10,842 bases of DNA from CAYMLL01 sp964390645 (GCA_964390645.1 CAYMLL010000266.1:1-10842); one strand, 5' to 3'. Positions 1 to 6,833 are shown, counted from the first letter of the stretch. The notes: generated from the letters alone by a model not told the origin. Numbers and translations are program-made.

Positions 1-60
1 CGTGAGCGTGAGCGTGAGCGTGAGCGTGAGCGTGAGCGTGAGCGTGAGCGTGAGCGTGAG
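1..60. repeat. Hexamer tandem repeat, 10 exact copies, truncated by window edge
   Basis: Ten perfect head-to-tail copies of CGTGAG fill the first 60 bases, and the array probably continues to the left. The array ends at position 60, 21 bases past the stop codon of the minus-strand gene at 82-1131, so it is not part of that gene. If translated, two plus frames are open (Arg-Glu or Val-Ser repeats) and the third contains TGA stops. The perfect identity suggests recent slippage or an assembly break at a repeat. Confidence 0.95.
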
Positions 61-81
61 CCGCGACGCCAGGAGAGCGGG

Positions 82-1131
82 CTATAGCTCCTCGTCCTCG
101 AAGAGCTTGCCGAGCTGCTTTCTGAACTCGGGAAAGCTCTCGTGACGGCGCAGATTGATCAGGTCGCCGTCCTTGTCGATATTGGAGAAGTGCGTCGGGT
201 CGGCCTCGACCGCCTTGCGCAGGTACTCCTTCGCGCGCTCGAGACTGCCGTTGAGCGAGTTCGAGCACGCCGCGTTGTAGTAGTGGAGCGTCAGTCGGCT
301 GCGGATCGGCGCGAGGAGCTCCTTCGGCAGTCCGGCGCGTTTGCGAGCGTCGTAGAGGTTCCGCGCGAGCTCGATGATCTTCTCGTAGGTCTCGACGGCG
401 CGCTCGTAGTCGCGGATGCGATAGTAGAGGTGCGCGAGCTGGAGGTTGGCGCTCAGCCGTACCGTCGCTCGCGGCGACCTGGCGAAGCGTCCGTACTCCT
501 GGAGGTCCTTGCGGACGCTGAAGGTGTCTCCGAAGACGGCGAGGACGATGCCGATTTCCTCGCGCAAGCTCGGCGGCAGGAGGAGGTCACCGTGGAGCTC
601 GCGAAGACGCGGAACGACCGACCGGTCGCCGATGTCCGCCAGTGCGCGACAGGACGTGATGCGCAGATTGAAGAGGACGGACTCGTCGTCGATCATCGCG
701 AGGAGAGCCGGGAGGTTTTCCTTGGCGTCCTGGCGGAGCTCCGCGTACTGACCGTCGAAAGTCAGCTGCGTCTTGATGCCCGCGAGCATCACCTCCGACA
801 GCCGCGTGGCGACGATCCAGGTGACGGCTCGATCCAGAGCGCGTCGTGTCGGCCCTGCGGGCGCCACGTCTCGGGCCGCCCGTATCGCGTCGAGAGCGTC
901 GGTCCCGAGCTCGACGAGCTCGTGGATGATGATCGGGTGGCGGGAGGCGGCGGTCGTCGCGAGCTTGGCGACGAGCTTGCCGGCTTTCGCGACGAGCGGA
1001 TCCTCGTAGCTCTTCGCGGCGACCGGCGGCGGCGCGCTGACGGCATCCTCGAGGCTGGCGGCACTCGTGAGGCCGACGGTGTTCGCGAAGCTGACGGCGA
1101 CCAGGATCTTCAGGCGGAAACTCGTCATCAT
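82..1131 (-). CDS. Secreted TPR/HEAT-like helical-repeat protein, 349 aa
   Basis: The chosen start is the ATGATG at 1126-1131. It places a typical Sec signal peptide at the N-terminus: Lys/Arg residues, a hydrophobic stretch to about residue 20, and an Ala-containing cleavage region (TSA-AS) near residue 24. It is preceded on its own strand by a purine-rich GGAGAAGAGAG stretch. The frame stays open 67 codons further upstream, but that part is charged and reads like untranslated DNA. Residues about 140-205 look HEAT-like (CRALADIGD, then VVPRLREL). Residues about 228-256 form one TPR (LAHLYYRIRDYERAVETYEK). Residues about 281-342 form a second, ending in the familiar pattern YYNAAC...ERAKEYLRKAVEADP...DGDLINLR. 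The protein is probably periplasmic or envelope-associated, with a scaffold role. No catalytic motif is visible. It is divergent from the oxidoreductase at 1286. The fold call is fairly sure; the function is unknown. Confidence 0.8.
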   Translation of the reverse strand: MMTSFRLKILVAVSFANTVGLTSAASLEDAVSAPPPVAAKSYEDPLVAKAGKLVAKLATTAASRHPIIIHELVELGTDALDAIRAARDVAPAGPTRRALDRAVTWIVATRLSEVMLAGIKTQLTFDGQYAELRQDAKENLPALLAMIDDESVLFNLRITSCRALADIGDRSVVPRLRELHGDLLLPPSLREEIGIVLAVFGDTFSVRKDLQEYGRFARSPRATVRLSANLQLAHLYYRIRDYERAVETYEKIIELARNLYDARKRAGLPKELLAPIRSRLTLHYYNAACSNSLNGSLERAKEYLRKAVEADPTHFSNIDKDGDLINLRRHESFPEFRKQLGKLFEDEEL

Positions 1132-1213
1132 GGACTCTCTTCTCCGCGGCTTGTTGCGGGGATGGTAACAGCCCTGTCGGTCACTGGCATCCGATTTCGT
1201 CTCCTTGCGACGA

Positions 1214-1225
1214 CATCCGCGGATG
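1214..1225. promoter_or_regulatory. 12-bp perfect palindrome in a putative promoter spacer (possible operator)
   Basis: CATCCGCGGATG is a perfect palindrome centred between the putative -35 (1205-1210) and -10 (1228-1233) boxes upstream of the oxidoreductase gene. That placement is typical of repressor or MerR-type sites, but a 12-base GC-rich palindrome can arise by chance. No cognate regulator is recognisable beside it. Confidence 0.3.
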
Positions 1226-1272
1226 GGGACAATGTCGGCTTCCGGAGGCCGACTCGCGACTCCCGGTGGATT

Positions 1273-1278
1273 GGAGGG
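1273..1278 (+). promoter_or_regulatory. Ribosome binding site fixing the oxidoreductase start
   Basis: GGAGGG lies 7 bases before the ATG at 1286. This excludes the longer open frame that begins at 1205, whose extra residues do not resemble the start of a Rossmann domain. Confidence 0.85.
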
Positions 1279-1285
1279 TACGAGC

Positions 1286-2380
1286 ATGTCAGAGAAGATC
1301 GTCGGTGTTGCGCTGGTCGGGTCGGGCTTCATCGCGGATGTTCACGCCGAGTCGTTCTCACGGGTCCGCGGCGCCGAGCTCGTCGCGGTCGCCTCGCCGA
1401 ACCGAGAGCGTGTCACGGACTTCGCCCGCCGTCACGGGATCAATCAGGTCTTCACGGACTACCGGGATGTCCTCGCGCTGAGCGATGTCGACGTCGTCAG
1501 CCTCGCGGTTCCCAACGATCTTCACTGCGAGATGACGGTCGACGCCGCCCGCGCCGGCAAGCATCTGATCATCGAGAAGCCCCTCTGTCGCAATCTCGCC
1601 GAGGCCGACATGATGATCGCTGTTGGCCGGGAGCACGGCGTGCACCTGTTTTACGCCGAGGAGCTCTGCTTCGCGCCGAAGTACGTGCGCACGAAGGCGC
1701 TCGTCGACGCGGGCGCCGTCGGCGACGTCTTCCTCGTCAAGCAGGCCGAGATGCACAACGGTCCGCACGCCGAGTGGTTCTGGGACGTCGAGCGTTCCGG
1801 GGGTGGCGTCGCGCTCGACATGGGCTGCCACGCGATCGAGTTCTTTCGCTGGATGCTCGGCAAGCCGGCCATCAAGAGCGTCTACGCGCAGATGGGGACT
1901 CACGTTCACGGCGACAGGACGCGCGGTGACGACCACTCGATCATCATCCTCGAGCTCGACGGGGGCACGGTCTGCATGGCCGAGGAGAGCTGGGCGAAGG
2001 AGGGGGGCATGGAGGATCGAGCCGAGATTTACGGAACCAGGGGCGTGTCCTACGCGGATCTTCTGCGTGGCAGCTCCATCCTCACCTACTCCGCGGACGG
2101 CTACGACTACGCGGTCGAGAAGGCCGCGACGACGAAGGGGTGGTCCTTCACGATGTTCGAGGAGCTATGGAACTACGGATTTCCTCAGGAGATGCAGCAT
2201 TTCGTCGACGTCGTGCGCGGGCGGGCGGAGCCGATCGAGACCGCTGATGACGGTCGCGTCGTCCTGGAGGCGGTCTTCGCGGCCTACGCCTCGGCCGGCA
2301 GCGGCAAGAAGGTCGAGCTTCCCTTCGAGACCGACGCGCAGAAGCCGATCGATCTGTGGCGGCCCGCCGCGGGCCATTGA
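1286..2380 (+). CDS. Gfo/Idh/MocA-family NAD(P)-dependent oxidoreductase, 364 aa
   Basis: This is a cytoplasmic enzyme of the family that oxidises or reduces hydroxyl groups of sugars, inositols and related polyols using NAD(P). The N-terminal Rossmann fold starts at residue 5 with a GSGFIADVHAESF segment (residues 12-24) equivalent to the family GxGxxxxxH signature. The hallmark EKPL (97-100) carries the lysine expected in the active site. A second signature, GGGVALDMGCHAIEFFRWM (172-190), gives the Asp178 and His182 expected for catalysis. Residues about 130-340 form the alpha/beta substrate domain. The length is normal for the family (about 330-400). GGAGGG lies 7 bases upstream of the ATG. 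Substrate cannot be assigned: the neighbours are a divergent TPR protein and, after 200 bases, an unrelated operon. It is probably a single-gene transcript. The family assignment is secure. Confidence 0.93.
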   Translation: MSEKIVGVALVGSGFIADVHAESFSRVRGAELVAVASPNRERVTDFARRHGINQVFTDYRDVLALSDVDVVSLAVPNDLHCEMTVDAARAGKHLIIEKPLCRNLAEADMMIAVGREHGVHLFYAEELCFAPKYVRTKALVDAGAVGDVFLVKQAEMHNGPHAEWFWDVERSGGGVALDMGCHAIEFFRWMLGKPAIKSVYAQMGTHVHGDRTRGDDHSIIILELDGGTVCMAEESWAKEGGMEDRAEIYGTRGVSYADLLRGSSILTYSADGYDYAVEKAATTKGWSFTMFEELWNYGFPQEMQHFVDVVRGRAEPIETADDGRVVLEAVFAAYASAGSGKKVELPFETDAQKPIDLWRPAAGH

Positions 2381-2580
2381 CCGTCTCCGTCGCGCGTCGG
2401 CAGGGGGAGGTTCGCCGGGTGGATGCTGCGCTGCGTCGGCAGGCTTGACCGTGTCGGATCGGGCCGAGGACGCGGGCACCGGCCGCTTGCCTTTCTGGCA
2501 GATGGTCGGTTCGGCGAGGGTGCGTGGACGACCCGAACCCGGCTTCGCAGCGGCGGGTTGCGCCCTGCGGGGGAGCGCGG
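2381..2580. other. Non-coding stretch between the oxidoreductase gene and the porin promoter
   Basis: I see no credible gene here. A loose GC hairpin (AACCCG at 2536-2541 with CGGGTT at 2554-2559) has no following T-run, so it is not a convincing terminator. The open frames crossing this region are low-complexity Arg/Ser-rich shadows. Confidence 0.6.
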
Positions 2581-2608
2581 TTGACGTATCTGTTGCAGAG
2601 GGCATAAT
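2581..2608 (+). promoter_or_regulatory. Sigma70-like promoter of the porin-Rieske-DHOR-regulator operon
   Basis: TTGACG (2581-2586) is followed after 16 bases by CATAAT (2603-2608). Each box matches the consensus at five of six positions, which stands out in such GC-rich DNA. The -10 box overlaps the first half-site of the inverted repeats at 2606-2637. Transcription should start near 2614-2616, leaving a leader of roughly 60 bases before the ATG at 2675. Confidence 0.75.
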
Positions 2609-2637
2609 TACCCGGCGGTAATTACCCCACGGTAATT
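2606..2637. promoter_or_regulatory. Two interlocked inverted repeats, probable operator of the DtxR-type regulator
   Basis: The pattern AATTACC-N4-GGTAATT occurs twice, at 2606-2623 and 2620-2637. The two copies share the palindrome GGTAATTACC in the middle (2617-2626). All four 7-base half-sites are perfect; only the 4-base spacers differ (CGGC and CCAC). The first half-site overlaps the -10 box, so a bound protein would block RNA polymerase. DtxR/IdeR and MntR repressors are known to bind inverted repeats of about 18-20 bp, sometimes as two dimers. The only regulator gene in the operon is of that family (6342-6833), so autoregulation is the natural inference. Reading through the window, I did not notice another copy of the motif. 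Confidence 0.75.
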
Positions 2638-2674
2638 GTCCGGCGGCAAGCTCCTGCCGGAAATTGAATTGGCG

Positions 2675-4213
2675 ATGGCCGACGCCCGGGAGACGGTTTC
2701 CGCGTTGCAAGCACGAAGGCGAGTGACCAGGGAGAAACGAGACGGCGGCCGGTCACTACGGACGCTCGGGCGGAGCGTCGTGGCTGGCGTGCCTGTGCCC
2801 AGTCTGGCGGTCGTCCGGGTTCTGGCGGTCGTCGCGGCGTCAACCTCGCTGGTGGGGGGCGACGAGGCGCAGCTGCGTCGGTTGGAGAGCCAGCTCGAGG
2901 AGGTTCAGGCGGAGCTCGAGGATCTGCGGCGAAGACTCGTCGGCCCGTCGCGCGGTGGCGGAGAGCCCTCCGGGGTCTCTAGCGACGGCGGGGCCTCGAG
3001 CGACGGCGAGGGCTCTGGTCGGATGATGGAGAACCGGGCTGCCCTCCGGTGGAGCCCCGTCTGGGAAGGGACGCGGGTCGAGACGTCGGGTGGCTTTCGC
3101 GGCCTCCGGGACAAGCCCTTTCTCCTGAGCGCGTGGCAGCACGTGCAGGTTGGCGGCTACACCGAGCTCGATTACCATTCCTTCGAGGATCGTATCCAGG
3201 CGATTCCCGAGGGTTTCCGGATGCACCGGACGAATCTCTTTCTCTACACCGGTCTCGCCGACTCGGTGAGCTTCGCTTCCGAGCTCGAGTTCGAGACCGA
3301 GTTCGATGGCGACAGGAACTCGAACGACATCGAGGTGGCGCTCGAGATGGCTTTCGTGGACTGGTCGCTCTGGCAGGAGCTGACGCTGCGCGGCGGCGTC
3401 GTTCTTCCACCGATCGGTCGCACCAATGTCAACCACGACGGTCCGACGCGGGAGCTCACCGAGCGACCGCTCGTGTCGACGTACGTGATCCCCACCACTC
3501 TCTCCGAGCCCGGTGTCGGTGCTGTCGGAGTGCTCCCCCTGGGTGACCACGCGAATCTGGAGTACGAGATCTACGCCGTGAACGGCTTCAACGCTCTGGA
3601 GGCCGACGGCGACCTCCCCGTCGCATTCACCGAACGAGAGCAGCTGCTGCGAGAGTCGCGGACCGCGCTCGGAGGCGACAACAATGATGGCGTCGCGACG
3701 ACCGGCCGCATCGGCGCGGAGTTCTTCGAGAGCTTCGAGCTGGGAGGCTCATGGCATATCGGAACCTATGACGAGCGCGGCGACAATCGGCTCGATATCC
3801 TCGCCGGCGACTTTGCGTGGGTCGCGTCGATTTTCTCGCTCGAGGGCGAGATCGCGCATGCGGACTTCGAGCGCGATACCTTCGCTCGCACCGCGGGTGT
3901 GCCGGACCGCTTCTGGGGTTGGTACGTTCAGGCCGGTGTCGGTGGTATGCTCGACCGGCTGCCTGCGGTCGCGCCGAGCATCTTCGGCGGTGAAGGCTCT
4001 CGCCTCGGGGCGGTCCTGCGCTTCGACTGGGTCGATCTTGATGGCGATCGCGGTGAAGTGTTCGAACCGGGTGTCACCTTCCGGCCGATTACCGACACGA
4101 TCTTCAAGCTCTCCTATCGCTTTACTTGCAACAGCTTTGGTCTTCGAGGCGGTCCCGGGACCCGAGGATTCGACGATGAAGGACTTGTCGTCTCGCTCAG
4201 CAGCTACTTCTGA
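2675..4213 (+). CDS. Outer-membrane porin-like beta-barrel protein with N-terminal coiled coil, about 512 aa
   Basis: This is the first gene of the operon. Numbered from the ATG at 2675, residues about 27-61 contain Arg residues followed by a hydrophobic export segment. Residues 63-89 form a short coiled coil (DEAQLRRLESQLEEVQAELE). A Gly/Ser-rich linker follows to about 118. The rest is rich in alternating beta strands. It starts at about 157 with HVQVGGYTELDYHSFED, the 'GYxELxY' strand seen at the start of many porins that carry an N-terminal coiled coil. It ends in LVVSLSSYF, with the terminal Phe expected of outer-membrane barrels. The role is presumably passive passage of a solute or metal complex across the outer membrane; the substrate is unknown. 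The start is uncertain: the ATG at 2675 has only a weak GGAAA upstream, and GTG codons at 2723 and 2780 would give a shorter, more typical signal peptide. The stop is 1 base from the next ATG. Confidence 0.8.
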   Translation: MADARETVSALQARRRVTREKRDGGRSLRTLGRSVVAGVPVPSLAVVRVLAVVAASTSLVGGDEAQLRRLESQLEEVQAELEDLRRRLVGPSRGGGEPSGVSSDGGASSDGEGSGRMMENRAALRWSPVWEGTRVETSGGFRGLRDKPFLLSAWQHVQVGGYTELDYHSFEDRIQAIPEGFRMHRTNLFLYTGLADSVSFASELEFETEFDGDRNSNDIEVALEMAFVDWSLWQELTLRGGVVLPPIGRTNVNHDGPTRELTERPLVSTYVIPTTLSEPGVGAVGVLPLGDHANLEYEIYAVNGFNALEADGDLPVAFTEREQLLRESRTALGGDNNDGVATTGRIGAEFFESFELGGSWHIGTYDERGDNRLDILAGDFAWVASIFSLEGEIAHADFERDTFARTAGVPDRFWGWYVQAGVGGMLDRLPAVAPSIFGGEGSRLGAVLRFDWVDLDGDRGEVFEPGVTFRPITDTIFKLSYRFTCNSFGLRGGPGTRGFDDEGLVVSLSSYF

Positions 4214-4214
4214 T

Positions 4215-4682
4215 ATGCCCCCGATGAGCCGTAGGAGCTTCCTGGGTGGCGCGTCCGGTTGCGCGATGACGTCGTCTCCCGCTGTCGTTTCGATGGTGCT
4301 CTCGGGTTGCACGCTGCCGGTGCGGAGCACGCGCATGCAACCGAGCGAACGTCTCAGGATTTCTGTCGAGCAGTATCCCGAGCTCGAGCGCGAAGGGGAG
4401 CGCCTGCGCATCGACGTCATCGGCGGACAGTCGCTGTTTCTCTGTCGCACCGAGGACGGATCCTACCATGGTGTCTCGGGCGTCTGCACGCACCTCGGCT
4501 GTATCGTGAGGCCGGTGGGCGGAGGATTCCGCTGTCCTTGTCACGGCTCATCGTATTCGGCCGACGGGCGCAACATCAGTGGACCCGCGAAGCGCCCTCT
4601 GCCGTACTACGCGGCGACGCGTGACGGAGACACCGTCACCCTTGACATGTCGCGGTCGATCAACAGAGCGGGCCGGTCATGA
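4215..4682 (+). CDS. Tat-exported Rieske [2Fe-2S] protein with a lipobox, 155 aa
   Basis: This is an electron-transfer protein. Cys91 and His93 (CTHLGC) with Cys107 and His110 (CPCHG) are the cluster ligands. Cys96 and Cys109 are placed to form the disulfide typical of high-potential Rieske proteins of the bc1/b6f type. The N-terminus carries a twin-arginine signal (SRRSFLGG, residues 5-12), which fits export after folding with the cluster inserted. A lipobox-like LSGC ends at Cys32, suggesting a lipid anchor rather than the usual transmembrane helix; this is inference from the motif. There is no bc1 partner such as cytochrome b, so it probably serves another electron route, perhaps with the di-haem protein that follows. 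Its ATG is 1 base after the porin stop, and its stop overlaps the next start as ATGA. No clear ribosome binding site is seen, so translational coupling is likely. An alternative start is the ATG at 4224. Confidence 0.9.
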   Translation: MPPMSRRSFLGGASGCAMTSSPAVVSMVLSGCTLPVRSTRMQPSERLRISVEQYPELEREGERLRIDVIGGQSLFLCRTEDGSYHGVSGVCTHLGCIVRPVGGGFRCPCHGSSYSADGRNISGPAKRPLPYYAATRDGDTVTLDMSRSINRAGRS

Positions 4683-6259
4683 GGATCCTTGCTGTCGCGA
4701 TTCTCGTCACGCTCCTGCTCGTCGGGTGCAAGGGAGGCTCGAACGAGGCGTCTTCGTCCTCGCTCGATCGGCCAGCGGGTCCCGCCTTTGTCGGTGAGGT
4801 GCCCGCCTTTCCCTTCGTTTCCCACATCGATCAGCGGGATATCGCGGCGGGGCTCATTCTCTTTGTCGAGCTGTTTGATCTCGGGGACGAGCTCTTCGAG
4901 ACGCGGTACAACGCGTTCGACGGCGTCGGTTTGCTGGTGCTGCCCGATGGGACCCCGTTTCCGCAGCGTTTCTCGCGTGTGCCGCCGGGAGGCGGTCGCG
5001 TCACCGGCCCCAACGCCGAGAGTTGCTCCGTGTGCCACAACTTTCCGTTTCCGACGAGCGCAGGCGGCGTCGAGAGCAACGTCTTCCAGGATCCGGCGCG
5101 CACGGGTATGCCTCCGTTCAACATCCGCAACTCCACCAGCCTCTTCGGTCTGGGCCTCATCCAGCGTCTGGCCGAGGAAATCACTGAAGGCCTCCGGGCC
5201 ATCCGCGCCCGGGCTGCGTCCTCGGCGCTGCCGGGCGACGTGGCGGTGACGCTGCCCCTGGTGGTGAAGGGCATAGATTTTGGCAGCATCACGGCGATGC
5301 GGGATGCTTCCGGAGTCGTCACTTTCGACACCTCGAGCGTCGAGGGTATCGACGTCGATCTCTGCGTACGTCCCTTCGGCTGGAAGGGGAACCTGACGAC
5401 GCTGCGGGGCTTCATTCGAGGGGCTGCATGCAACGAGATGGGAATGCAGCCTGCAGAGATCGTCGCGAAGGACCCGTCCGGCATCGCCGACCTCGACGGG
5501 GACGGTGTCGAGGAGGAGCTGTCTATCGGCGATATCACCGCGCTGACGATCTACGTTGCCGCTCAGGAGGTCCCGACGACGCTGGGGAACCTCGTCTCCG
5601 AGGGCTTCGCCCCTCCGCCGACCCTGGAGATCGGGCGATCGATCATTCGCGGCTCGGAGGTTTTCGATTCGGTCGGCTGCGCCGTCTGTCACGTTCCGGA
5701 GCTTCACCTCGTCGATCCGGTCTTCGAGGAGCCGACGCGACGAGGCGATGGCGCCTACCTGGACCCGGACATCGATCCCGTCGCCACGGGGCTCGATCCG
5801 GATCGCCCGTCGCGCTTCCATTTCGTGCGACAGGGTGATCCGCCGCGGCCCGTCCCGCACCCCGCTGGCGGTGTGGTCGTGCGGATCTACGGTGATCTCA
5901 AGAGACACCAGATGGGGGAGCAGCTCGCGGATGCTCAGGTGACCATGGTCAGTGATGCGAGCGGCAAGAACCTGACGATCGCAGGTGTGGAGGTGGAGGT
6001 GGCCGAGTCCGTCTTTTTGACGGCGGAGCTCTGGGGAGCCGGCAACACGGGGCCGTGGCTTCACGACGGTCGTGCGGGAACGCTCGAGGAGGCCATCCTC
6101 CTTCACGGTGTCGACGCGCCGCCGCCGGTCGGAGATCCCTCGCGAAGCGAGGCGCAGGAGGCGCGCGATGCTTTTGTCGCGCTCGGCAGCGCCGACCGGG
6201 CAGCGGTGGTCAATTTTCTGGGGAGTCTGGTGCTGTTCTCCATGGAAGAAGAAGAGTAG
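4679..6259 (+). CDS. Di-haem c-type cytochrome lipoprotein, DHOR family (putative thiol oxidoreductase), 526 aa
   Basis: The protein starts with a lipoprotein signal, LLLVGC, with Cys17 as the lipidation site. Two haem c motifs are present, CSVCH (116-120) and CAVCH (334-338). Family landmarks follow the usual DHOR order: RPFGWKGN with GAACNEMGM (231-256), LTIYVAAQEVP (289-299) before the second haem, GDLKRHQMGEQLADA (405-419), and ELWGAGNTGPWLHDGRAGTLEEA near 450-472. A DLDGDG segment (271-276) resembles a calcium-binding loop. The length is normal. DHOR proteins are annotated as putative peroxidases or thiol oxidoreductases, but their reaction is poorly defined. They are known beside imelysin-type iron-regulated proteins in other bacteria; no imelysin is seen here. 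The protein would sit in the periplasm, anchored by lipid, and could exchange electrons with the Rieske protein whose gene overlaps it by four bases. The family assignment is secure, the substrate unknown. Confidence 0.92.
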   Translation: MRILAVAILVTLLLVGCKGGSNEASSSSLDRPAGPAFVGEVPAFPFVSHIDQRDIAAGLILFVELFDLGDELFETRYNAFDGVGLLVLPDGTPFPQRFSRVPPGGGRVTGPNAESCSVCHNFPFPTSAGGVESNVFQDPARTGMPPFNIRNSTSLFGLGLIQRLAEEITEGLRAIRARAASSALPGDVAVTLPLVVKGIDFGSITAMRDASGVVTFDTSSVEGIDVDLCVRPFGWKGNLTTLRGFIRGAACNEMGMQPAEIVAKDPSGIADLDGDGVEEELSIGDITALTIYVAAQEVPTTLGNLVSEGFAPPPTLEIGRSIIRGSEVFDSVGCAVCHVPELHLVDPVFEEPTRRGDGAYLDPDIDPVATGLDPDRPSRFHFVRQGDPPRPVPHPAGGVVVRIYGDLKRHQMGEQLADAQVTMVSDASGKNLTIAGVEVEVAESVFLTAELWGAGNTGPWLHDGRAGTLEEAILLHGVDAPPPVGDPSRSEAQEARDAFVALGSADRAAVVNFLGSLVLFSMEEEE

Positions 6260-6330
6260 AGAGTTCACGGTAGAGAACTTCGGAGTTTCGAGCGCTCGCC
6301 AGAGGATGATGGTGTCGGCTGGCGCTGAAA

Positions 6331-6335
6331 GGGAG
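6331..6335 (+). promoter_or_regulatory. Ribosome binding site of the DtxR-type regulator
   Basis: GGGAG lies 6 bases before the ATG at 6342 and favours that start over the in-frame ATGATG at 6306-6311. Confidence 0.75.
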
Positions 6336-6341
6336 CTAACG

Positions 6342-6833
6342 ATGACAGCTCGACGTTCTGATCGCGACTCGCTGTCGATCGCGCAAGAGGACTACCTCGA
6401 GACGATCTACAAGCTTTCGCTGGAGAAAGGCACGGTTCGGGTCACCGATGTCGCGAAGCGTCTCGGAGTGCGGCGCCCTCCCGTCACACGCGCCGTTCAG
6501 AGTCTGGAGAAGCTCGGTTTCGTCGAGCGTGACGATCGCCGAGAGATCGTGTTGACGGCTCGGGCACGCCGTCTCGCGTCTGCGCTTGCGCATCGTCACT
6601 CCGACCTCTTTTTCTTCCTGAGCGATGTGCTCGGCGTGGACGCGTCCACCGCGGAGGCTGACACCTGTCAGATGGAGCACGGAATCTCCCCCGAGACCGC
6701 TCAGGGTCTCCATGAGTTTCTCGAGGAGTACTCGCAACTCGACATCGAGACACGCAAGCGACTGCGAGGCAACAGCGAGAACGCGGAGTTCGGCTTCTTG
6801 CCACGGGGTCGTGGCTCCGGCTGGCGGGCCTGA
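6342..6833 (+). CDS. DtxR/MntR-family metal-dependent transcriptional repressor, 163 aa
   Basis: This is a DNA-binding repressor activated by a divalent metal (iron or manganese). The winged helix-turn-helix spans about residues 12-75, with recognition region VTDVAKRLGVRRPPVTRAVQ (34-53). The dimerisation and metal-binding helices follow at about 78-140. By alignment with known members, Asp17 and Glu20 (EDYLETIY) match the Asp8 and Glu11 ligands of MntR. His86, Glu112 and His113 match conserved ligands of both groups. Cys109 (TCQMEH) sits where DtxR/IdeR have Cys102 and Bacillus MntR has Glu99, so the site looks mixed and the metal cannot be called with confidence. There is no SH3/FeoA-like C-terminal domain, as in MntR. 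It is probably transcribed with the three genes upstream, 82 bases after the DHOR stop, and probably binds the operator at 2606-2637. An alternative in-frame start at 6306 would add 12 residues. Confidence 0.9.
   Translation: MTARRSDRDSLSIAQEDYLETIYKLSLEKGTVRVTDVAKRLGVRRPPVTRAVQSLEKLGFVERDDRREIVLTARARRLASALAHRHSDLFFFLSDVLGVDASTAEADTCQMEHGISPETAQGLHEFLEEYSQLDIETRKRLRGNSENAEFGFLPRGRGSGWRA

Larger units (their letters stand above)
1132..1285. promoter_or_regulatory. Divergent intergenic region between the TPR gene and the oxidoreductase gene
   Basis: These 154 bases separate two divergent start codons, so promoters for both directions should lie here. On the plus side a weak sigma70-like pair is visible: TTGCGA at 1205-1210 and GACAAT at 1228-1233 with a 17-base spacer. 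Each box matches the consensus at four of six positions. A perfect 12-base palindrome, CATCCGCGGATG (1214-1225), sits inside the spacer. I saw no convincing promoter for the minus-strand gene. Confidence 0.4.

Noticed and set aside
142..1929. Long plus-strand open frame of 595 codons across the TPR gene and into the oxidoreductase gene
   Set aside because: It is antisense to one gene and out of frame with the other. Its product is Arg-rich without family features, an effect of high GC content.
2536..2559. AACCCG/CGGGTT hairpin as terminator of the oxidoreductase gene
   Set aside because: It has a short stem, a 12-base loop and no T-run, and it lies 156 bases past the stop.
2636..2674. TTG at 2636 as start of the porin gene
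   Set aside because: It lies inside the operator with no ribosome binding site, and it adds residues before an already long export segment.
4607..6268. 553-codon minus-strand open frame opposite the DHOR gene
   Set aside because: The plus strand carries two haem motifs and all DHOR landmarks; the antisense product is Arg/Asp/His-rich and resembles no family.
6306..6341. ATGATG at 6306-6311 as the regulator start
   Set aside because: It is in frame and possible, but the GGGAG 6 bases before 6342 and the usual start of the family favour the later ATG.
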